Of a DNA stretch of 64,000 nt, positions 1-7,534 are shown piece by piece. Position numbers and translations under genes: made by a program. The stretch's first letter is position 1. Every line of letters begins with the position of its first letter. A model generated the notes under the pieces. That model ran no database searches. It was not told the origin of the DNA and was given only the letters and a program-made list of their open reading frames with translations. The DNA is from Streptomyces sp. MJM8645 (GTDB taxonomy: Bacteria; Actinomycetota; Actinomycetes; Streptomycetales; Streptomycetaceae): positions 558,001 to 622,000 of the forward strand of contig NZ_LJJF01000001.1 of NCBI RefSeq assembly GCF_001625365.1, read 5' to 3'.

Positions 1-349
1 TCAGCTCCTCCGCCGACTCCCGGCTGATCAGCGACACCACCCGGAAGGGCCCCGCCTGGACCTCCACCTGGGCCGCGACGTCGCCGAGCACCACGTGGGT
101 GACGATCCCGGGGAAGCGGTTGCGGGCCGAGGACGGACGACCCTCGGCCTCGGCGTTCTCCGGGCGGGCCAGCTCACGGGCGAAGGCGGCGAGGTCGACG
201 CCGGGGATGATCCGGTGGCCGTGCTCGTCCCGCTCGGCCGCGACCCGCCCCGCGTCCACCCAGCGCCGCATGGTGTCGGCACTGACCCCGAGCAGCGCCG
301 CGGCTTCACCGATGCGGTACGGGTTGACCGGCGCCTCGGACTGGCCCAT
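1..349 (-). CDS. MerR-like HTH plus TOBE (molybdate/molybdopterin-binding) regulator, 3' end outside window
   Basis: The gene reads leftwards off the window, so only about 116 N-terminal residues are visible. Residues 8-55 form a MerR/excisionase-type helix-turn-helix (PYRIGEAAALLGVSADTMRRW) and recognition segment. From about residue 70 a small beta-rich domain begins (ARNRFPGIVTHVVLGDVAAQ), matching the TOBE/Mop fold that binds molybdate or tungstate. Such small HTH-TOBE proteins in actinobacteria usually sit beside modABC, which would lie beyond the window start; that is inference. The ATG at 349 is preceded by AGGAG at the right spacing. It is not the catalytic molybdopterin type. Confidence 0.8.
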   Translation of the reverse strand, partial: MGQSEAPVNPYRIGEAAALLGVSADTMRRWVDAGRVAAERDEHGHRIIPGVDLAAFARELARPENAEAEGRPSSARNRFPGIVTHVVLGDVAAQVEVQAGPFRVVSLISRESAEEL

Positions 350-489
350 GTACGACTCCTGACACTGACTCGGGGACCGCCCCGGGGCTGGCCCGGGGAA
401 CGTGGGACGGGAACGGGGACGCCGCACGCGCGGCGGGCCGTCGCCGTCATCCTGCCGTACCGGCGGCCGGGGCCGCCAAGCGAGGCGGG

Positions 490-1683
490 TCAGGGCTCGC
501 CGAAGAGGTCGCGGCGCACCGCGTCCCCGGCGGTGAGGACGGCCCCGGCCAGTACCGCGCCGCCGCCCGCCGTGCCGGGCCGGACCTCGGTGCGCAGCGG
601 CGACAGCTCGGCCAGCCGCCGTTCGACCCGGCCGGCCAGTTCGGCGCCGCCAGCCCGGCCGAGCTCGCCGCCGAGCACCACGCAGCCCGGGTCGAGGACG
701 ACGCAGATGCTGGCGGCGCCGACCGCGATCCGCGCGGCCAGCTCGTCCAGGAACGGCCCGCCGGGCCCGTCCGGGCCGAGGGCGTCCAGCGCGGCGCGGA
801 CGGCCGCCTCGGCGGCGGGGGCGTCCCCGGCGGCGCCGGCGGGCAGTCCGTGGGCGCGGGCGAGCTCGCAGACGGCGGCGCTGCCGGCCAGGCTGTGGAA
901 GCCGCCGTCGCAGCCGGTGGCGCTGGGCAGGCCGCCGGTGCCGGGGACGGGCAGGAAGCCGATCTCGCCGGTGCCGCCGGAGAAGCCCCGGCGCAGCCGG
1001 CCGTCCAGGACGACGGCGGCGCCGACGCCGTGGCCGAGCCAGAGCAGCACGAAGGTGTCGCGGTCGCGGGCGGCGCCGATCCGGTACTCGGCCCGGCCGG
1101 CCAGGTTGACCTCGTTCTCCAGGATCACCTCGGTGCCGGGCAGCCCGCGCAGTTCGGCGAGCAGTTCGGCGTGCCAGGCGGGGAGTTTCCCGGTGCTGTT
1201 GAGGCGGCCGGTGGCGGGGTCGACCAGTCCGGGGGCGCCGACGGCGACGGTGTGCAGCCGTTCGACACCGACGCCGCGCGCGGTGTCCAGCAGGGTGCGC
1301 ACCAGGTGCTGTGCGGTGTCGGGCGTCCCGTCGCCGTGCACCGGGACCTCGGCGCTGGCGAGGGTGCGCCCGGCGAGGTCCGCGACGACCAGGCTGACGC
1401 CGCCGGAGCGCACGTCGAAGGCGGCGAGGTGGGCGCGGGAGGCGACCAGCGCGTAGAGCCGGGCGTTGGGGCCACGCCGCTGCTCGCCCCGCTCGCCGAC
1501 GACGGCGACCAGGCCGGTGCGCTGGAGGCGGTCGAGCAGGTCGGCGACGGTCGGCCGGGAGAGGCCGGTGAGGTCGCGCAGCTCCGTCGCGGTCAGGGGG
1601 CCCTGTTCGAGGAGCAGGTTGAGGGCCAGCCGGTCGTTGATCGCCCGGGCGGTGCTCGGCGTGGCCGTGCGCGCGGTGGTCAT
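490..1683 (-). CDS. ROK family transcriptional regulator
   Basis: This 397-residue protein has an N-terminal winged HTH (about residues 25-70, with LTGLSRPTVADLLDRLQRTG) followed by a ROK sugar-kinase-like domain. ROK regulators repress sugar uptake or catabolic genes and release DNA on binding a sugar or sugar phosphate. The usual ROK zinc motif (CxCGxxGC) is absent: after GTGEIGFLPV only one Cys remains, and the usual His after GEIG is Phe. The phosphoacceptor-site ENDAN is ENEVN. It is therefore a sensor, probably not a kinase. It is divergent from the MFS gene at 1914, its likely target, with a palindrome in between. The ATG has AAGGATGAG upstream. Confidence 0.88.
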   Translation of the reverse strand: MTTARTATPSTARAINDRLALNLLLEQGPLTATELRDLTGLSRPTVADLLDRLQRTGLVAVVGERGEQRRGPNARLYALVASRAHLAAFDVRSGGVSLVVADLAGRTLASAEVPVHGDGTPDTAQHLVRTLLDTARGVGVERLHTVAVGAPGLVDPATGRLNSTGKLPAWHAELLAELRGLPGTEVILENEVNLAGRAEYRIGAARDRDTFVLLWLGHGVGAAVVLDGRLRRGFSGGTGEIGFLPVPGTGGLPSATGCDGGFHSLAGSAAVCELARAHGLPAGAAGDAPAAEAAVRAALDALGPDGPGGPFLDELAARIAVGAASICVVLDPGCVVLGGELGRAGGAELAGRVERRLAELSPLRTEVRPGTAGGGAVLAGAVLTAGDAVRRDLFGEP

Positions 1684-1724
1684 GGCGGCTCATCCTTCCA
1701 GAGTGTTTCTATCAGGGTCCCTTC

Positions 1725-1740
1725 CTGATAATTTTATCGG
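1725..1740. promoter_or_regulatory. Candidate operator between ROK regulator and MFS gene
   Basis: CTGATAATTTTATCGG is an imperfect palindrome (12 of 16 positions symmetric) in an otherwise GC-rich divergent intergenic region, just upstream of the ROK gene. A shorter related half (TATCAGG) lies at 1710-1716. Position and AT-rich symmetry fit a ROK operator; binding by this regulator is inferred. Confidence 0.4.
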
Positions 1741-1913
1741 ACCATCCGCCGGACGGCCGTCGCCGCCGCGCGGACCGAACGGCCTGCACGTAGACCACCC
1801 TCAGGCACGTCAGAACCACCGCCGGGCACGTCAGACCACCCACCAACACATCAACCACCCACACAGGGCACCGTCGCGCCGCCCCGCCTGCGCGACCCGG
1901 GAGGGAACGCCGG

Positions 1914-3161
1914 ATGAGCACGACCGCACACTCACTGGAGCCACTGGCCTCCCCACGCCGGGCCAGGGCGGGCATCGCCCTGGTCTTCGGCGTGCACGGC
2001 GCCGTCAGCGGCAGCTTCGTCACCCGCATCCCGTGGATCCAGGACCGCCTCGACCTCTCCCCCGGCCAGCTCGGCCTGGCCCTGGTGATGCCCGCCATCG
2101 GCTCCTCCCTCGCGATGCCGCTGGCCGGCCGGTTCGTCCACCGCTACGGCGGGCGGGCGGCCGTCCGCGGACTGATCTCGCTCTGGTGCCTGGCCCTCGC
2201 CCTGCCCGCGCTCGCCCCCTCACTGCCGGTGCTGTGCGTGGCGCTGCTCGCGTACGGCGCCTCGGCCGGGATGGCGGACGTCGCGATGAACGCGCAGGGC
2301 GTGGAGATCGAACAGCGGCTCGGCCGCTCGATCATGTCCGGACTGCACGGGATGTGGAGCGCCGGCGGGCTGCTGGCCTCCGGCTTCGGCATCCTGGCCG
2401 CCCACCTCGACCTCGACGCCCGGCTCCAACTGGCCGTCACCGCGCTCGTGCTGCTCGCCCTCGCGCAGCCCGTCTGCCGCAACCTGCCCGACCTGCGGGC
2501 ACCGGAGGGGGCGGAGGAGCCGCCGCGGTTCGCACTGCCGCCGCGCAGCTCGCTGGTGATCGGACTGGTCGGCTTCTGCGCCGTCTTCGCCGAAGGCGCC
2601 TCGATGGACTGGAGCGGCGTCTACCTGCGGGACGTCACCGGCGCCTCGGCCACCGTCGCGGCCGCCTCCTACACCGCCTTCTCGCTCACCATGGCCGTCA
2701 GCCGCCTCTGCGGCGACGCGGTGGTCCGCCGGCTCGGCGCCGTGCGCACCACCCGTCTCGGCGGCGCCGTCGCCACCGTCGGCGGCCTGCTGGTGGTGGC
2801 CGCCGACAGCCCGGCGCTCGCCATCCCGGGCTTCGCCCTGATCGGCATCGGCATCGCGGTCACCGTCCCGCTGGCCTTCGCGGCGGCCGGGCGGATCGGC
2901 AGCAACCCCAGCCAGGCCATCGCGGGCGTCGCCACCGTCACCTACACCTCCGGCCTGGTCGCGCCCGCGATCATCGGCGCCCTCGCCCAGGCGACCTCGC
3001 TCACCGTCTCCTTCGGCCTGGTCACCGCGCTCGCCTTCGCACTGCTGCTGAGCGCCGGGGCGCTGCGCCGGGCCGAACGGAATTCCCCCGGATCCGGCGC
3101 CGAGAATGTGACCGCAACGTCACCGGAAAGCACTTCGAAAAAAGATCTCTCTGCGATATGA
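1914..3161 (+). CDS. MFS transporter (YbjJ/sugar-type)
   Basis: The 415-residue protein has about twelve hydrophobic segments and is a complete MFS permease. The N-terminal half carries the MFS loop-2 region (GRFVHRYGGRAAV, residues about 69-82) and a conserved ADVAMNAQGVEIEQ segment typical of the YbjJ/fucose-permease-like branch. It starts at ATG 1914 after a GGGAGGGAACGCCGG ribosome-binding region. It is divergent from the ROK regulator, which suggests sugar or sugar-derivative transport under ROK control; the substrate cannot be read from sequence. Direct CACGTCAGA-type repeats lie in the leader at about 1790-1830. Confidence 0.85.
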   Translation: MSTTAHSLEPLASPRRARAGIALVFGVHGAVSGSFVTRIPWIQDRLDLSPGQLGLALVMPAIGSSLAMPLAGRFVHRYGGRAAVRGLISLWCLALALPALAPSLPVLCVALLAYGASAGMADVAMNAQGVEIEQRLGRSIMSGLHGMWSAGGLLASGFGILAAHLDLDARLQLAVTALVLLALAQPVCRNLPDLRAPEGAEEPPRFALPPRSSLVIGLVGFCAVFAEGASMDWSGVYLRDVTGASATVAAASYTAFSLTMAVSRLCGDAVVRRLGAVRTTRLGGAVATVGGLLVVAADSPALAIPGFALIGIGIAVTVPLAFAAAGRIGSNPSQAIAGVATVTYTSGLVAPAIIGALAQATSLTVSFGLVTALAFALLLSAGALRRAERNSPGSGAENVTATSPESTSKKDLSAI

Positions 3162-3200
3162 TCTAGGAAATTCCGGGGAATTCCTCGCTAATATCGCCGA

Positions 3201-3230
3201 CCGCCGGGCGCATTCCGCGCCCGGCGGTTT
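3201..3230 (+). terminator. Rho-independent terminator after MFS gene
   Basis: A perfect 11-bp stem CCGCCGGGCGC / GCGCCCGGCGG closes a 5-nt loop (ATTCC) and is followed by TTT. It lies 40 bases after the MFS stop and just before the dienelactone hydrolase gene, separating the two transcripts. Confidence 0.75.
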
Positions 3231-3252
3231 CGCGATCCGTGAGGTGGACCCC

Positions 3253-4050
3253 GTGTGCTACGACCCCGACGCCGCCCCGCCCGCCGTCACCCCCGCGCTC
3301 TGGCCCCTGGCCGAGGCGGCGGCGCTCACCCTGACCTCGGCGGACGGCACCGAGTTCGCCGCCTTCCTGGCCCGCCCCGAGGTGGCCACCGGGGTCGGCG
3401 TCCTCGTCCTGCCGGACAACAAGGGCCTTTCCGGCTTCTACCGGCAGACCGCCGCCCGGCTCGCCGAACAGGGCCACCCCGCGCTCGTCGTCGACTATTA
3501 CGGCCGCACCGCCGGAGCCGATCCCGAAAGCCGCCCGGAGGAATTCGGCGACCTGCCCGGCCTGCTCCGCCACCTGCTCGCCCTCACCCCCGAAGGCCTG
3601 GACGCCGACCTGGCCGCCGGCCTCGCCCGGCTGCGCGCAAGCGGGCCGGCCGAGGTGGTCGCGCTCGGCTTCTGCTTCGGCGGCCGGCAGGCCTTCCGCG
3701 CCGCCGCACCCCGGTTCGGGCTGGCCGGCGCGGTCGGCTTCTACGGATACCCCGACGCGATCAACGGCTCCCCGGGGCCCACTCAGCTCGCGGCCGGCCT
3801 CAGCGCGCCGATCCTCGCCTTCTGGGGCGGCACGGACGAGCACATCCCGCCCGCCGCCGTCGACGCCTTCGACGCGGCCCTGACCGCCGCCGGCAACCCG
3901 CACGAGTTCGTCACCTACCCGGGCGCGCCGCACAACTTCTTCGAGCTCTCCGCCGTCGAATACTCGGACGCGGCCCAGGACTCCTGGCGACGTCTGCTGG
4001 GATTCCTCGCCGACCGCTCCGCATCCGCGACCCCCCGGAGGACGCTCTGA
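3253..4050 (+). CDS. Dienelactone hydrolase family protein
   Basis: This 265-residue alpha/beta hydrolase has the Cys nucleophile elbow GFCFGG (about residue 140), the Asp in GGTDEH and the His in GAPHNFFE, which form the Cys-Asp-His triad of dienelactone hydrolases. The family hydrolyses cyclic lactones or esters; the substrate here is unknown. I chose GTG 3253, giving MCYDPDA, because many family members start with MCY/MCF and GAGGTGG sits 5 bases upstream; GTG 3244 would place that Shine-Dalgarno inside the coding region. It overlaps the next gene by one base (TGATG), so the two are probably co-translated. Confidence 0.85.
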   Translation: MCYDPDAAPPAVTPALWPLAEAAALTLTSADGTEFAAFLARPEVATGVGVLVLPDNKGLSGFYRQTAARLAEQGHPALVVDYYGRTAGADPESRPEEFGDLPGLLRHLLALTPEGLDADLAAGLARLRASGPAEVVALGFCFGGRQAFRAAAPRFGLAGAVGFYGYPDAINGSPGPTQLAAGLSAPILAFWGGTDEHIPPAAVDAFDAALTAAGNPHEFVTYPGAPHNFFELSAVEYSDAAQDSWRRLLGFLADRSASATPRRTL

Positions 4051-4652
4051 TGTCCCGCCAGTCCCGCCTGTCCTGCATTTCCCGGCTGTCCCGCATTTCC
4101 CGGCTGTCCCGTCGTGCGCGGCTCGCCGCCGCCACGGCCGCCCTCGCCACCGCCGCGGTGGCGCTCACCGCCCCGCCAGCCCCCGCAGCCACCACCGCGG
4201 CCACCGCCGACTTCGGGCCCGCCGAGATCCGCACCGGCATGTACGCGGGCCCTGACGACCTGTGCCTGGAGGTCGCCGACTGGCGCACCGACGACGGCGC
4301 CCCGGTCCGGATCTGGACCTGCACCGGCGGCGCCAACCAGCAGTGGACCCAGAGCGCCCGCGGCTGGGTGAACCTGAACAGCGGCAAGTGCCTGGACATC
4401 CCGGCCTTCAGCACCACCTGGGGCACCCAGGCCGACCAGTGGACCTGCGACGGCGGCGCCAACCAGAGCTGGAGCGACCCCCCGGCCAGCCACCCCGGCA
4501 CGCCCCGCCGGATCGTGAACGGCTACAGCGGCCTCGTCCTGGACGTCTCGGGCGGCGCCCTGACCGACGGCACCCCGGTGATCCAGTGGGAGTTCCACAG
4601 CGGCGACAACCAGTTCTGGCACTACAACCCGGAGAAGCCCCCGTACAGCTGA
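4050..4652 (+). CDS. Secreted ricin-type beta-trefoil lectin domain protein
   Basis: The 200-residue protein has an Arg-rich N-terminus, a hydrophobic signal segment (about residues 22-45) and a likely cleavage near APAA. The mature part is a single ricin B trefoil with three subdomains, each ending in a QxW-like motif (NQQW, NQSW, NQFW) and carrying CLEV/CLDI/VLDV strands. It probably binds sugar outside the cell, and there is no catalytic domain. The ATG overlaps the stop of the upstream hydrolase gene, so the pair is an operon. The signal peptide's N-region is built from a tandem DNA repeat (see 4062-4115). Confidence 0.85.
   Translation: MSRQSRLSCISRLSRISRLSRRARLAAATAALATAAVALTAPPAPAATTAATADFGPAEIRTGMYAGPDDLCLEVADWRTDDGAPVRIWTCTGGANQQWTQSARGWVNLNSGKCLDIPAFSTTWGTQADQWTCDGGANQSWSDPPASHPGTPRRIVNGYSGLVLDVSGGALTDGTPVIQWEFHSGDNQFWHYNPEKPPYS
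4062..4115 (+). repeat. Three tandem 18-bp repeats encoding the signal-peptide n-region
   Basis: Three consecutive 18-bp units (4062-4079, 4080-4097, 4098-4115) with consensus TCCCGGCTGTCCCGCATT encode SRLSCI-SRLSRI-SRLSRR in frame. They lengthen the positively charged part of the signal peptide in the lectin gene and could vary in copy number by slippage. Confidence 0.8.
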
Positions 4653-4689
4653 CCGCGACCGCCCTCGACGCCCGCAACCGGGCACCGGT

Positions 4690-4695
4690 TAGGCT
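4690..4695 (+). promoter_or_regulatory. TAGGCT -10 element, leaderless promoter of the TVP38-like gene
   Basis: TAGGCT lies six bases before the GTG at 4702, and there is no Shine-Dalgarno sequence. The spacing puts the transcription start on the start codon. The same arrangement recurs at ten other genes of the window (see findings). Confidence 0.55.
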
Positions 4696-4701
4696 CGGCC
4701 G

Positions 4702-5430
4702 GTGCCCGCACCCGCGCCGCCTGCGCCCGCAACAACCCCGCCCGCCGTCGAGCAGCCGCCGTCCGGCCCCGCGCCGCGTTCGCCGTGGTGGCGGTTCGCG
4801 CTGCTGGTGGTGCTGCTCGGCGCCGCGGCCGGATCGCTGCTGCTGTGGAGCCCGACGGCGCTGCTGAACGGCGGCCTCGCCGACCGGATGCCCGGGTACT
4901 GGTTCGCGCCGCTGTTCGCCACCGTGTACGCGGTCGGCACGCTCGCCTTCGTCCCCCGGCCCGCGCTGAACGCCGCCGCCGGGCTGCTGCTGGGCATCCA
5001 GCAGGGCGTGCTGCTGTCGGTGCTCGGCACCACGCTGGGCGCGGCCATGGCCTTCGGGCTCGGCCGGGGCCTCGGGCGCGAGGCGCTGCGGCCGTACCTG
5101 CGCGGGCGGGTGCTCGGCACGCTGGACCGGCGCTTCACCGAGCAGGGCTTCCGCAGCGTGCTGGTGCTGCGGCTGCTGCCGGGCATGCCGTTCCAGGCGG
5201 CCAACTACGGCGCGGCCTTCTCCGGGGTCCGCTTCGCGCCCTTCCTGTTCGCCACCGCGATCGGCGTGGTGCCGACCACGGCGGTGTACGTGACGGCGGC
5301 GGCCAGCGCGGGCGAGCCGGGCTCGGCGGCCTTCCTGGTGTCGGCCGGGGTGATCGCGCTGCTCGTGCTGGGCAGCGTGGTCGGACTGTGGCGGGCCGTG
5401 GCCGCCCGCCGCCGCGCACCGGCCGCCTGA
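4702..5430 (+). CDS. TVP38/TMEM64 (DedA/VTT) family membrane protein
   Basis: The 242-residue protein starts with a Pro/Ala-rich cytoplasmic tail (residues 1-30) and then has about five to six membrane segments. The VTT/SNARE-associated domain is recognised from FVPRPALNAAAGLLLG (about residues 75-92), GTTLGAAMAFGLGRGLGRE and the re-entrant segment RLLPGMPFQAANYGAAFSGV. Family members are polytopic proteins implicated in lipid scrambling and envelope homeostasis; the role here is not known. The GTG at 4702 is chosen because a TAGGCT -10 box lies six bases upstream. The gene is probably transcribed separately from the lectin gene. Confidence 0.85.
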   Translation: MPAPAPPAPATTPPAVEQPPSGPAPRSPWWRFALLVVLLGAAAGSLLLWSPTALLNGGLADRMPGYWFAPLFATVYAVGTLAFVPRPALNAAAGLLLGIQQGVLLSVLGTTLGAAMAFGLGRGLGREALRPYLRGRVLGTLDRRFTEQGFRSVLVLRLLPGMPFQAANYGAAFSGVRFAPFLFATAIGVVPTTAVYVTAAASAGEPGSAAFLVSAGVIALLVLGSVVGLWRAVAARRRAPAA

Positions 5431-5543
5431 GCACCTGAGCGCCTGACCGCCACACCCCCTGACCGGCCGAGATTCCGAGGCACTCGGGGGGCGCTCGACA
5501 ATTCGCTCGCGCCCGCCGATCGGTGGGCACCAGAATGTCCCGC

Positions 5544-6059
5544 ATGACCGAACTCTCCCCGCGGGTGGACCCGCCGATGGCGGCCGACGAGACCGCCATG
5601 CTCACCGCCTGGCTCGACTACCACCGCAGCACCCTCGCGCTCAAGTGCGAGGGCCTGACCGACGACCAGCTGCGGCTGCGCTCCGCCCCGCCGTCCGCCC
5701 TCTCGCTGCTCGGCCTCGTCCGGCACATGGCCGAGGTGGAGCAGTACTGGTTCCAGGCCATCCTGCGCGGCGACGAGTACACCGAGAACCACTACTGGAC
5801 CGCGGCCGACGAGGACGGCGACTTCAACAACGTCGACACCGCCGACGTCGCGGCCGACTTCGCCACCTGGCGCGCCGAGGTCGAGGCCGCCCGCCGCGCG
5901 AGCGCCGGCCTGTCGCTGGACACCGTCGGCAAGCGGCTGCGCCGCGGCGAGGAGGTGACGCTGCGCTGGATCCTGGTGCACATGGTCGAGGAGTACGCGC
6001 GGCACAACGGCCACGCCGATCTTCTGCGCGAACTGGTGGACGGCACCACCGGCGAGTGA
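5544..6059 (+). CDS. DinB family protein (DUF664)
   Basis: The protein has about 171 residues. LDYHRSTLALKCEGLTDDQL and SLLGLVRHMAEVEQYWF give the DinB-like four-helix fold with the first metal-ligand His, and HMVEEYARHNGHADLLRE gives the second pair of His. These proteins are thiol-dependent transferase-like or damage-induced proteins of mostly unknown substrate (YfiT/DinB superfamily, including mycothiol-dependent enzymes). The start is uncertain: ATG 5544 (MTELSP) fits the family N-terminus best, with ATG 5535 and GTG 5523 in frame and no clear ribosome-binding site for any of them. It appears monocistronic. Confidence 0.8.
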   Translation: MTELSPRVDPPMAADETAMLTAWLDYHRSTLALKCEGLTDDQLRLRSAPPSALSLLGLVRHMAEVEQYWFQAILRGDEYTENHYWTAADEDGDFNNVDTADVAADFATWRAEVEAARRASAGLSLDTVGKRLRRGEEVTLRWILVHMVEEYARHNGHADLLRELVDGTTGE

Positions 6060-6075
6060 AATCGTTTCCTCATTG

Positions 6076-6090
6076 TTGACAGATGGTCAA
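6076..6090. promoter_or_regulatory. TTGAC-N5-GTCAA inverted repeat upstream of sepF paralogue
   Basis: TTGACAGATGGTCAA has perfect 5-bp arms and lies about 240 bases upstream of the SepF-like gene and 16 bases after the DinB stop. It could be a repressor site or a -35 region (TTGACA). The rest of the 6091-6329 leader shows no convincing gene; one 61-codon ORF there lacks typical codon bias. Confidence 0.25.
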
Positions 6091-6329
6091 TTGCGCGGTG
6101 ACCCCGACCGATATGGTCTACGCGCGCAACCGTACGGCTCACCGCCGCGTCGCTGATGTTGCCCGGGTTCGCCCGGGTTTCCGTCGCGGCACGACTCGTA
6201 CGGGGGCCGCGAGCGGGCACGGGACCGGTGAACAGTGCGATACTCGGACAGTTCCGACGAGTGGATGACGTGTCAAAAAGGGCACGCGGCCCCGGGGGAC
6301 CAGGACGGGACGAGGCAGGGAGGCGCGGC

Positions 6330-6722
6330 ATGGGAGCACTTCGCGACGAGCACCACAACGGGTGGCTGATGCCCTCCGGGAACTACCCGGCCGCGGTGTA
6401 CGAGGACGAGTGGGTCGATCAGGAGACGATGCCGGCCGTCCCCGCGCCCGCGAAGATCGTCTCCCTGCGGCCGACCGGTTTCGAGGCGGCCCGCACGGTG
6501 GGCGAGCACATCCGGGCGAGCATCCCGGTGGTCATGGACCTCACCGAGATGAACGAAGCCGAGGCCAAGCGGATGGTGGACTTCGCCTCCGGGCTGATCT
6601 TCGGCACCCAGGGCGGCATCGAGCGGATCGCCCGCCGGGTGTTCCTGCTCACCCCGGCCGACGTCGAGGTCATGGTGATCGACCGCCCGCTCGACGAGAC
6701 CGGGTTCTACAACCAGAGCTGA
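6330..6722 (+). CDS. sepF: SepF-like cell division protein (paralogue)
   Basis: The 130-residue protein has a C-terminal SepF domain (about residues 45-128: KIVSLRPTGFEAARTVGE, VVMDLTEMNEAEAKRMVDFA, ARRVFLLTPADVEVM). SepF binds FtsZ and forms rings at the division septum in Gram-positive bacteria. The canonical N-terminal amphipathic membrane anchor is missing; the N-terminus reads MGALRDEHHNGWLMPSGNYPAAVY and is short and acidic. Streptomycetes carry several SepF paralogues, and this is probably an accessory one because no dcw or ftsZ genes are near. ATG 6330 follows GGGAGG; upstream in-frame codons lack that support. Confidence 0.85.
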   Translation: MGALRDEHHNGWLMPSGNYPAAVYEDEWVDQETMPAVPAPAKIVSLRPTGFEAARTVGEHIRASIPVVMDLTEMNEAEAKRMVDFASGLIFGTQGGIERIARRVFLLTPADVEVMVIDRPLDETGFYNQS

Positions 6723-6807
6723 TCCGGGCGGCGCACGGCCCGACCGGGCCGAACCGACCGAACTGAACCAGCCGAGCTGAACCGGCCGCACGACAGCGGC
6801 ACCCCGA

Positions 6808-6839
6808 CCGGGGACGGCACCCGCCGTCCCCGGTTTTTT
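6808..6839 (+). terminator. Strong rho-independent terminator after sepF paralogue
   Basis: A perfect 10-bp stem CCGGGGACGG / CCGTCCCCGG with a 6-nt loop is followed by six T residues. It is among the clearest intrinsic terminators in the window. Confidence 0.9.
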
Positions 6840-6891
6840 GCCGCCCCAACCGTGGCAGTCAACGCCTCATCCGAGACGCCAGCCATAATTT

Positions 6892-6922
6892 TGAGACATC
6901 CATGTCTCATGTGGCCTACACT
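6892..6922 (+). promoter_or_regulatory. TetR operator and leaderless promoter of the tetR-MFS operon
   Basis: TGAGACAT-CC-ATGTCTCA (6892-6909) is a perfect 8-bp inverted repeat with a 2-bp centre. It lies directly upstream of a TACACT -10 box (6917-6922) placed six bases before the ATG at 6929. A TetR dimer bound here would cover the -35 region. Autoregulation by the adjacent gene product is the natural reading but is inferred. Confidence 0.7.
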
Positions 6923-6928
6923 CGATTC

Positions 6929-7534
6929 ATGGCCACCGATCGCGACACCGTCCTCGAAGCCGCTGTCGGCGTGCTCTCCCGCCGCCCGACCGCCCACCTG
7001 GACGAGATCGCGCGCGCCGCCGGGATCAGCCGCGCCACCCTGCACCGGCTCTTCCCCGGGCGCGAGGCCCTGATCCGCGAGGTCGGCCTGCTCGGCCTGC
7101 GCCGGTTCGCCGCCGCCCTGGACACCGCCGCCGTCGAGGACGGCGACGCCGAGGCCGCGCTGCGCCGCCTGGTCGACGCCGCCGTCCCGGACGCCACGCT
7201 CTGCGCTTTCCTGGCCGGCGAGAACCAGCTCTACGACGACGACAGCGTCAACGACCTCTGGGAGCTCCAGATCGTTCGACTGCACGCGCTCTTCCTGCGC
7301 GGCCAACAGCAGGGCACGTTCCGCATCGAGCTGAGCGCCGCCTGGCTGAGCGAGGCCTTCTTCGACCTGGTGGCCGGCGTCGGCTGGGCCATCCAGGACG
7401 GCCGCCTCGCCCCGCGCGACGCCGCCTTCTCGCTCGCCGAGCTGTTCCTCGGCGGCGCGCTGCGCCGACCCGACGCCGTCACTCCCCCGCCCACAGCACC
7501 TTCGGCCCGCACACCGGAAACCGATACCCCATGA
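6929..7534 (+). CDS. TetR/AcrR family regulator of the adjacent MFS gene
   Basis: The 201-residue protein has an N-terminal TetR HTH (about residues 5-50: LDEIARAAGISRATLHRLFPGREAL) and a helical ligand-binding C-terminus. It overlaps the start of the MFS gene by four bases (ATGA), the standard layout for an efflux pump and its repressor. ATG 6929 is preferred over ATG 6902, which lies inside the operator, because a -10 box sits six bases upstream. It probably responds to a hydrophobic drug or metabolite exported by the pump. Confidence 0.87.
   Translation: MATDRDTVLEAAVGVLSRRPTAHLDEIARAAGISRATLHRLFPGREALIREVGLLGLRRFAAALDTAAVEDGDAEAALRRLVDAAVPDATLCAFLAGENQLYDDDSVNDLWELQIVRLHALFLRGQQQGTFRIELSAAWLSEAFFDLVAGVGWAIQDGRLAPRDAAFSLAELFLGGALRRPDAVTPPPTAPSARTPETDTP

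Noticed and set aside
6083..6268. 61-codon ORF upstream of the sepF paralogue
   Set aside because: No ribosome-binding site, poor codon bias, and it overlaps the putative regulatory inverted repeat.
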